Positions 57,908 through 64,000 of a stretch of DNA of 64,000 nt are shown here, piece after piece. Under the pieces are notes generated by a model, which searched no databases, was not told where the DNA came from, and saw nothing but the letters and a program-made list of their open reading frames with translations. Numbering within the stretch: the first letter of the stretch is position 1; every line of letters starts with the position of its first letter. A program made the position numbers and the translations under genes. The stretch is taken from assembly GCA_017451645.1 (NCBI GenBank), contig JAFTNZ010000022.1:1-64000 (forward strand), given 5' to 3'. The stretch is from Bacteroidaceae bacterium (GTDB lineage: Bacteria; Bacteroidota; Bacteroidia; Bacteroidales; Bacteroidaceae).

Positions 57908-59563
57908 ATGAAAGTTAAAAATTTATTTTTAGGTTCGTTGGCATGCTTGGCATTTGCAGCATGTTCGAATGATGACGACACCGTGGTGAACCCCAGCGCG
58001 GAAGGTTCAGAGAAATTTGTCGTGGTGAGCATTTCTGTTCCTCCAACTCGTGCGTTGTCAGAAACTGATTTTGAAGAAGGAACGGCTACAGAAAATACAG
58101 TAAGCAATGCTCTTCTTGTCTTCTTTGATGAGAGTGGAAACTATTTTCAAGCCCAACAACCTACCTTGGCATGGGGCGATGGAGCAACTGAGATTAATCC
58201 TGCGCTCGAAAAAACAGCGGAAGCAGTTGTCGTTTTCAAAAATACAACAGATATCCCTCGTTCAGTAGTTGCAATTTTGAATTCAACCTTGACCGTAGGC
58301 CAGTTGGATTCAGATAAACCTTCGCTTACAGAATTGAAGGGAATTGATTATATTGCAGATTATTCTTCAGAGTCTAGCTTCGTTATGACAAGTTCTGTTT
58401 ATAAAGAGACTGATGATGCTAGTAATGTAATTTGTGAAGCGATTATTACTACTGATAATATTGCAAAGAAAGCCGCAGGTGACGGAGAACCTACAGAGGC
58501 AGAAAAGAACGCAGCTACCCCTGTACAAATTTATGTGGAAAGAGTTTTGGCTAAGGTAAAAGTTTCAACAGAAGCTGTGGGAAGTTTTTCAAATGCAGGT
58601 ACAACTGTAGATATTAAGGGAGTGGATGCAAACGGTTCTATCACCACCGTAGAAGATAACCTCACAATCATTCCTGAAATTACAGGTTGGCATCTTGCAT
58701 ATACTAATCCTAAGTCAAATCTTTTGAAGAAGGTAGAAACTGGAGCTTCTACTACTTGGGGTTATGCTGGCGAAGGTTGGACTGATGTACAAAATAAGCG
58801 TTCATATTGGGGCATTAGCTATGAACCAACTGGAGGAGACAAATGGGGCTTCAGCAAATATTCTGAATCGACCAAAGGTGTCCATTATTGCTTAGAGAAT
58901 ACTACAGACTTGACTGAAAGCACAACAGCTACAAAATTGGTGGTTACTGCTGTACTTAAGGATGGAGAGGGTAATGTAATTGGAGACCTTGTAAAACACA
59001 ATGGTTGGTATTATAAGGAAGAGGATTTTCTCAAATTGGCTGCACAATCATTGGTTACAGCTGGATTTAAATACAGTATTGATGGTGGAGCTGCTACATC
59101 TGATTGGTTGAACTATTTGAAAACTCAGAGATATTCAAAAAGTGGTGAAGAAGAACAATGGTTGGTTGAAGCTGCTTTGAAGACTACTGTTCCTGCATCT
59201 CCATTAGTTATGACTATAACAAAGAATGATGTAGCTTCTGATGCTAATGAGGTTAATGAATATTTGCAAGAGACTGTAGGTAGTGCTCAGGAATGGCAAG
59301 ATGGTAAATGTTACTATTTCGTAAATATTAATCATATCAATCAAAAGAATGCCATCATCCGTAACCATGTCTATGATGTGTTGATTAGTGGAATTGTAGG
59401 TCTGGGTACACCTGTTTATGACCCAGATACAGATGAGGATGGCACACCTGAAGAGGAGGAAATTATTCCTGAAAAACCGACAGACGATGCATCTTTCGTG
59501 ATGGCACAGGTTAATATTTTGAAGTGGAGAGTTGTTGCTCAACAGTCAGTTACGTTGCAGTAA
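57908..59563 (+). CDS. Major fimbrial subunit (FimA/Mfa1-type fimbrillin)
   Basis: A 551-residue lipoprotein precursor. The signal MKVKNLFLGSLACLAFAACS lipidates the cysteine. About 30 residues later VVVSISVPPTRALSETD contains an arginine where type V pilins are typically cleaved by a trypsin-like protease to expose the donor-strand groove. The middle has the fimbrillin pattern (VERVLAKVKVSTEAVGSFSN), and the C-terminus IRNHVYDVLISGIVGLGTP and VNILKWRVVAQQSVTLQ is the strand region used for polymerisation. The DNA is visibly more AT-rich than the genes on both sides, consistent with allelic replacement of a variable surface antigen. Confidence 0.88.
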   Translation: MKVKNLFLGSLACLAFAACSNDDDTVVNPSAEGSEKFVVVSISVPPTRALSETDFEEGTATENTVSNALLVFFDESGNYFQAQQPTLAWGDGATEINPALEKTAEAVVVFKNTTDIPRSVVAILNSTLTVGQLDSDKPSLTELKGIDYIADYSSESSFVMTSSVYKETDDASNVICEAIITTDNIAKKAAGDGEPTEAEKNAATPVQIYVERVLAKVKVSTEAVGSFSNAGTTVDIKGVDANGSITTVEDNLTIIPEITGWHLAYTNPKSNLLKKVETGASTTWGYAGEGWTDVQNKRSYWGISYEPTGGDKWGFSKYSESTKGVHYCLENTTDLTESTTATKLVVTAVLKDGEGNVIGDLVKHNGWYYKEEDFLKLAAQSLVTAGFKYSIDGGAATSDWLNYLKTQRYSKSGEEEQWLVEAALKTTVPASPLVMTITKNDVASDANEVNEYLQETVGSAQEWQDGKCYYFVNINHINQKNAIIRNHVYDVLISGIVGLGTPVYDPDTDEDGTPEEEEIIPEKPTDDASFVMAQVNILKWRVVAQQSVTLQ

Positions 59564-59650
59564 TCCCCTCTCTATTCCCTTTACTTTTTTCCTTCCCCCG
59601 TCTGAAAAAGTTTTTTCTCAGGTAGGGTAGGAAAAACGGAACAATCAATG

Positions 59651-59700
59651 CCTTCGCGGGGCAGGTGCACATACACACAGTGCCTGCCCCCGCGACAAGG
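59651..59700 (+). promoter_or_regulatory. Strong GC-rich intercistronic hairpin
   Basis: GCCTTCGCGGGGCAGGTGCAC pairs (with bulges) with GTGCCTGCCCCCGCGACAAG around ATACACACA. It lies between fimbrillin and the anchor gene. With no T run it is more likely a partial terminator or RNA stabiliser than a full stop. Confidence 0.6.
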
Positions 59701-59745
59701 CAGACAAACAAGAAAAAACAACAAAACCGAAAGAAAAGACAAAAA

Positions 59746-60789
59746 ATGAAATCATTGTCGGCATACATCAAAAGAACCATACAGTGTGTGGCCCTCGTGG
59801 CTGCCGCATCCGGCATCAGCGCATGCGACCCCATCCTCGACAACGACTACGGAGACTGTACCGTGCGCTACCACGTGAGCTTCTGCTACGACTACAATAT
59901 GCTGGGTGTTGACGCATTCTCGAAGCAAGTGGAGAGTGTGACGCTCTATGCCTTCGATGCCGACGGAGTGCTGCGCCACCAGACAGGCGCAACGTGCGAG
60001 AACATCCTCGCCAGCGGAGGTTGCATGGAGGTGCCCTTCAACCCCGAAGAATATCACCTGGTGACCTGGTGCCACAACATCGGATGCCAGACCACCGAAC
60101 TGCCCGACATGGTGTGCGGGAAAAGCACCATCAGCGAACTGCAGTGCCGCATCGGCGGACGCACGAAGAAGGACGACTGCACCGAAGTGTGCCGGATAGG
60201 CCCCATCTTCCACGGCGAAGCCGTCAACCCCGAGCCCGTCAACAACGACGAACTCAACCCCACCTACCTGGTGCCGCTGGTGAAGAACACCAACCACGTG
60301 CGCATCATCCTCAACAACCTGGACGAACAACCGCTGCTGGCCAGCGACTTCGACTTCAGCATCGTCGAAGAAAACGGCCTGATGAACTACGACAACTCTC
60401 TGCTCCCCGACGAGCAGCTCACATACGTGCCCTTCTACACCGGGCAAGGAAATGTCGGCTATGAAACGGAAGACACCCGGGCCGACGACAACACCACCAC
60501 ACTCAACATGGCCATTGCCGAGATGAGCATCGGGCGACTGATGGCCGACCGCAACCCCTACCTGACGGTGACCAACCGGCAGACGGGAAAACTGGTGTTC
60601 CGCATCCCGCTCGTGCAATACCTGCTCATCGCCAAAAGCGAGAATGTCAGCCACATGAGCGACCAGGAATACCTCGACCGTGAGGACACATACAGCCTCA
60701 CCTTCTTCCTCGACAAGAACCAGAGCTGGATCAGCACCAGCATCCTCATCAACTCGTGGCGGGTGGTGCTGATGGATGTGGACATGTAG
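59746..60789 (+). CDS. FimB/Mfa2-family fimbrial anchor lipoprotein
   Basis: A 347-residue lipoprotein from ATG 59746: signal IQCVALVAAASGISACDP. The mature part has the FimB/Mfa2 pattern CTVRYHVSFCYDYNMLGVDA and QVESVTLYAFDADGVLRHQT, YHLVTWCHNIGCQTTELP, FRIPLVQYLLIAKSE and the end YSLTFFLDKNQSWISTSILI, NSWRVVLMDVDM. In Porphyromonas, Mfa2/FimB proteins cap the growing fibre base and attach it to the outer membrane. It follows the fimbrillin gene. The upstream 27-codon frame runs through the hairpin and is rejected. Confidence 0.9.
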   Translation: MKSLSAYIKRTIQCVALVAAASGISACDPILDNDYGDCTVRYHVSFCYDYNMLGVDAFSKQVESVTLYAFDADGVLRHQTGATCENILASGGCMEVPFNPEEYHLVTWCHNIGCQTTELPDMVCGKSTISELQCRIGGRTKKDDCTEVCRIGPIFHGEAVNPEPVNNDELNPTYLVPLVKNTNHVRIILNNLDEQPLLASDFDFSIVEENGLMNYDNSLLPDEQLTYVPFYTGQGNVGYETEDTRADDNTTTLNMAIAEMSIGRLMADRNPYLTVTNRQTGKLVFRIPLVQYLLIAKSENVSHMSDQEYLDREDTYSLTFFLDKNQSWISTSILINSWRVVLMDVDM

Positions 60790-60914
60790 CGGGGGAGAGC
60801 ACACGGATGCTATCCGGACGATGATGGTATATAAAACAGATAGAAAAAAGAATATGGCAGGGGAGTACTGTACCCCGACGTCAGCAGAGTAGATAAGAAA
60901 AAAGGTAAACGAAA

Positions 60915-62729
60915 GTGAAGAACTGGTACACCTACATATGCATGGCACTGATGGGCATCCTGGCCGCTTGTACAGGCGACGACAGGCTGACCCCGGACGA
61001 TGGTGGCGCGGAGAGCGTCAGCGTCCGCATCGTGCTTTCTACCGGAGGAGGTACCGGCAACGGCCCGTTCACCCGCGTCACCCCGACGGCTCCCGGCGAC
61101 GGCAACCCCAGCTTCTCTATGGAGGAGGGCGAGGCATACGACTACTACATCAATCCCTACGATGCACAAGTGTTGCTCTTCACGGCTGAAACCAACGACA
61201 ACGACGGTGGCGGGTTTGTGGGGCGTGCCTCCTTCACCGACGTATGGCCTCTGGCCGGTGAGACGGGGAAGTATCACCTCAGCGGCATACTCGAAGGCGT
61301 CACCGAAGAAGATTTGGGGAAGGCCTACCAGGTGGTGGTGCTCTGCAACACCGGTGGCACACTCACCCCGTGGATGGACGGGGGGGCATACTCCAAGGAG
61401 AGCAGCCTGACGGGCATCTCCCGCAACGAACTCATCGAAGGGCTGACCTACAGTGGGTACACCGCCGCCTTCACCGGGGCACTGACCGACCCCTCTGCCA
61501 CCGCCCAAGAGCGGGCCGCACGCATCCCCATGTGGGGCATCGAGCCGCTGCCCGGATTGAAGAAGGAGAACAGCCTGCAGATAGATGTGCTGCGCACCAT
61601 GGCCAAGGTGCGCATCAAGTTCGACGCTTCGGACTGCACCCTCAACTCCATCACCCTCAACCGTGCCCACACCGGCGGCTACATGGCCGCACAAGGGGGG
61701 CAAGCCATCGACGCTTCGGGCGGGACAAACTACAACGACGACACCTCCACGACGGGCATCCAGTCGCCCTCCATCCCCACGGAGGCAGGAGACATCACCA
61801 CAGGCCTCACCTTCACACAGGTGACCGGCGCCGATGGCGAGGAAGCCTACGTCATCTACATCCCCGAATGCCGTAACATGACCGATGCCGATACCCCCGC
61901 AGACGACTATGCCTACATGACGCTCAACATCACCAGCAACGGCATCGCCCAAGACTACACACTCCACTTCGCCGAATACACATCGGACAGCGACGAAAAC
62001 CCCACCGCACCCGAGTGGGACATCATCCGCAACGACTTTTTCGACTACACCATCACCTCCATCACCCCCACCGGCGGACTGAAAGCCAACGTGCGCGTGA
62101 TGCCGTGGGAGCATGAGACGATGGGGTATGAGCTGACACAAGACCCCGTGGTGACCATCGGATGGTCGGAGGGATGGCCCGTCTGCTACGACGGCATCAA
62201 CTATGGGGTGCCCACCTGCTACGAAAACGAATACTACTATGCCACCTTCTATGTGGATGTCAGCATCCCCGAAGGGGTGAAGTGGCAGGCACACCTGACC
62301 AACCCGCTTGACTTTGAGTTCGACCCCGACTGTTCCGACCATGGATATGCACACATAAAAGAAGATGGCAGTTATACGGACTATTATGGAAACAAGACCG
62401 ACCGCGTCACCGTGAAAGTGCGTCCGAAGAGTGCCTGCAATGCCGGTGTGCGACGCACCACCAACCTCTATTTCACCTTAGAGACACTGGTGGGCGGCAA
62501 CAAAAAAGCCACCATCAAGTGGTGGGCGGACAACCCCGATACGGACGACATCGAAGGCAACGGCCCTTTCCCCATGTTGGGCGACACCAACGACCCGCCG
62601 GGCGAGGGAAAGATGGTGCGCATCGTACAGATAGCAGAAAGTGAATGGGAAGGATACCGGAGCAACCTGCTCGATAAATGGAAAGAGGAACAAGCTGGGG
62701 TGCAACAGGCAGTAGCTGCCGAAGAATAA
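60915..62729 (+). CDS. Mfa-like accessory fimbrial lipoprotein
   Basis: A 604-residue lipoprotein; the frame begins with GTG at 60915 (signal NWYTYICMALMGILAACTGD). The N-terminal half resembles fimbrillin-type domains (YDAQVLLFTAETND, SLQIDVLRTMAKVRIKFDAS, LNSITLNRAHTGGYMAAQ), followed by a C-terminal extension with Trp-rich strands (EGVKWQAHLTNPLDFEFDPD, ATIKWWADNPDTDDIEG). It is probably a tip or adaptor subunit (Mfa3/Mfa4-like). Its stop overlaps a possible ATG of the next gene (TAATG). Whether GTG is the true start is uncertain; no ATG gives a complete signal peptide. Confidence 0.8.
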   Translation: MKNWYTYICMALMGILAACTGDDRLTPDDGGAESVSVRIVLSTGGGTGNGPFTRVTPTAPGDGNPSFSMEEGEAYDYYINPYDAQVLLFTAETNDNDGGGFVGRASFTDVWPLAGETGKYHLSGILEGVTEEDLGKAYQVVVLCNTGGTLTPWMDGGAYSKESSLTGISRNELIEGLTYSGYTAAFTGALTDPSATAQERAARIPMWGIEPLPGLKKENSLQIDVLRTMAKVRIKFDASDCTLNSITLNRAHTGGYMAAQGGQAIDASGGTNYNDDTSTTGIQSPSIPTEAGDITTGLTFTQVTGADGEEAYVIYIPECRNMTDADTPADDYAYMTLNITSNGIAQDYTLHFAEYTSDSDENPTAPEWDIIRNDFFDYTITSITPTGGLKANVRVMPWEHETMGYELTQDPVVTIGWSEGWPVCYDGINYGVPTCYENEYYYATFYVDVSIPEGVKWQAHLTNPLDFEFDPDCSDHGYAHIKEDGSYTDYYGNKTDRVTVKVRPKSACNAGVRRTTNLYFTLETLVGGNKKATIKWWADNPDTDDIEGNGPFPMLGDTNDPPGEGKMVRIVQIAESEWEGYRSNLLDKWKEEQAGVQQAVAAEE

Positions 62730-62746
62730 TGAATGAAGAAGCAGAT

Positions 62747-64000
62747 ATGAACAGACTACTCAGATATATACAGCACGTGTTGGTGGCACTCTGTTGCTTG
62801 GCGGGCTTTGCCGCTTGCACCGACGATGAGGCAGTGGTGTGGGGCGAGACCGCCGCACCGGGCATCTATGCAGGCCTCTCATTAGGGGGCGAAGAGCCGT
62901 TATACCCCTCCGATCCGTCAACCCGTGCCGGCAAAATCACCGGTGAGAGCGATTGGGGCGAAAACACCGTGGCCAGTGTCGATTACTTCCTGTTCGATGC
63001 TTCGGGCAACCGGTTGTTGTACAAGCGCCACACCCCCACTGCCGGCGAGGGGAGCGCGTTGCCCACCACCCCCACGACCACTGACGGACTCACCTACTAC
63101 ACCACCACCCTCTATCCACTCAGCACGGGGAGCGACTGGAAGACCCTCTGCACACAGATAGTTGAAGGTTGCCGGCTCTATGCCATCGTCAACCTGAGCG
63201 AAGAGAAGGCAAACACGGTAACTGACCTTGCCTCGTTGCAGGCACTGGTAGTCACCGATGCGGACATCTACAAGCGCGATGAAGAGAAACTCTTCCTGAT
63301 GGATGGCGTACACACGTTCACCGGTGAGGAGGGCTATCAGAACAACCAGGTATATGAACTCACCGTCGAGGTCTTTCGGGCAGCCGCCAAGGTGAAGGTG
63401 AACATCAGCAAAGGCTCGGCTTGGGCAAGTGGCGATGGGGTGACCATGGGCACCATCACCGCCGGTGTGCAGAACTATGCCACCAACACCCGCGTGACCA
63501 CCGACGGCACTCCGCTGACCTCTGCTGCTGATGCTGACAAACTGGCTCTGGCGAGCGTGACGCACACCGCCTCGGGCATCAATGCCGAGGGCACTGCCAC
63601 TGACACTTATTTGGGGAGCATCACCTTCTACACTTTTGCCCACAACTGGACAGAGACCCCTGAAGAGGAGACATCGCTGGAGCTGAACGTGCCCTATACG
63701 GGACGCGAAAACAACTACTACAAGCTGGTGTTCCTCCCCAACGGTGGTGCCGGGCTCGACCGCAACACCTTCTACGAGGTGGACGTCACCATCAAGTACG
63801 ATGGCTCGGAGCGGAGCAGCGACCCTGTGGAGCTGGAGGCAAAAACGTGGCGCGTGCAACCGTGGAAGACCGAGGCGTTTGATGTGCAGGAGGTGACAAA
63901 GGCCGATTACCTGATCCTCAGCGACTACTACATCGACCTGCGCAACGAAGACCACACCTCCATCACCTTCTACTCGTCGGACGTGGTGACGGTGGAGCTG
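62747..64000 (+). CDS. Large Mfa-like fimbrial tip lipoprotein, 3' end beyond window
   Basis: From ATG 62747 the frame stays open for 418 codons to the window edge. It starts with a lipoprotein signal (HVLVALCCLAGFAACTDD). The fimbrillin-like part has NTVASVDYFLFDASGNRLLY, YELTVEVFRAAAKVKVNISK, TDTYLGSITFYTFAHNW and NNYYKLVFLPNGGAGLDRNT, then EAKTWRVQPWKTEAFDVQEV, which leads into a further domain. Long Mfa-like proteins at this position are candidate adhesive tips. An in-frame ATG at 62729 overlaps the previous stop and would add six residues. Confidence 0.82.
   Translation, partial: MNRLLRYIQHVLVALCCLAGFAACTDDEAVVWGETAAPGIYAGLSLGGEEPLYPSDPSTRAGKITGESDWGENTVASVDYFLFDASGNRLLYKRHTPTAGEGSALPTTPTTTDGLTYYTTTLYPLSTGSDWKTLCTQIVEGCRLYAIVNLSEEKANTVTDLASLQALVVTDADIYKRDEEKLFLMDGVHTFTGEEGYQNNQVYELTVEVFRAAAKVKVNISKGSAWASGDGVTMGTITAGVQNYATNTRVTTDGTPLTSAADADKLALASVTHTASGINAEGTATDTYLGSITFYTFAHNWTETPEEETSLELNVPYTGRENNYYKLVFLPNGGAGLDRNTFYEVDVTIKYDGSERSSDPVELEAKTWRVQPWKTEAFDVQEVTKADYLILSDYYIDLRNEDHTSITFYSSDVVTVEL

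Noticed and set aside
59752..62354. Long minus-strand frames (398 and 514 codons)
   Set aside because: They lie opposite the FimB/Mfa2-like and Mfa-like lipoprotein genes, which have signal peptides and family patterns; the antisense products are low-complexity Val/Gly/His-rich.

Overview
The window looks like chromosome of a gut-type Bacteroidales bacterium (Bacteroidaceae or a close relative). Three things point there. The gene content is typical: type V (FimA/Mfa) fimbrial operon, DUF3575/DUF3868 proteins, a PnuC-thiamine pyrophosphokinase pair, mnmG-apt-uvrC, dtd-mazG-deoC and acpP-fabF-rnc. Many start sites are preceded by the Bacteroidetes -7 element TAnnTTTG, in several cases with TTTG 19-20 bp upstream. 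Secreted enzymes carry Bacteroides-style lipoprotein signals. No rRNA, tRNA, CRISPR array, complete insertion sequence or intact prophage was seen.

Layout. 0-3.5 kb is a decayed accessory strip: a TlpA-like thioredoxin gene, three consecutive frameshifted small genes, a phage/plasmid-type DnaB-like helicase remnant and an intact YafQ-type toxin-antitoxin pair. 3.6-15.9 kb is mostly core: carB, pnuC-thiN, a nitroreductase lipoprotein, a secreted pectate-lyase-like protein, then mnmG-apt-uvrC with a perfect 16-bp parS-like palindrome between mnmG and apt. 16-30 kb is accessory: a one-component sensor-AraC protein beside a multidomain GH95 fucosidase, a retropepsin-like protein, an uncharacterised 422-residue protein, and AAA-ATPase genes and remnants. 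30-37.5 kb is core: dtd-mazG-deoC, a phosphoesterase, an outer-membrane protein, a polyprenyl synthase and polA. 37.6-43.6 kb holds two more ATPases and a GH10 xylanase. 43.7-53.8 kb holds a lytic transglycosylase, rnc-fabF-acpP, pdxB, an Nramp transporter and two adjacent LtaS-family membrane enzymes. 54-64 kb is a type V pilus operon (DUF3575, DUF3868/OmpA-like, fimbrillin, FimB/Mfa2 anchor, two further Mfa-like lipoproteins, the last cut by the window edge) with a second toxin-antitoxin pair embedded in it.

Most unusual signal. Between 24 and 43.4 kb there are four intact ATPase genes and one truncated one. They have an N-terminal P-loop domain and a C-terminal D...E-x-K nuclease-like motif. 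Each is preceded, at or next to its promoter, by its own distinct set of short repeated or palindromic motifs. The clearest is four copies of an 11-mer at exactly 22-bp period before the gene at 42086-43273. Gene-specific repeats before each paralogue suggest each ATPase recognises its own upstream DNA (autoregulation, or a selfish/defence-like module). That is inference; I know of no described system that fits. Several smaller repeat families are also interspersed, one supplying the C-terminus of mazG and one read in frame inside the xylanase gene.
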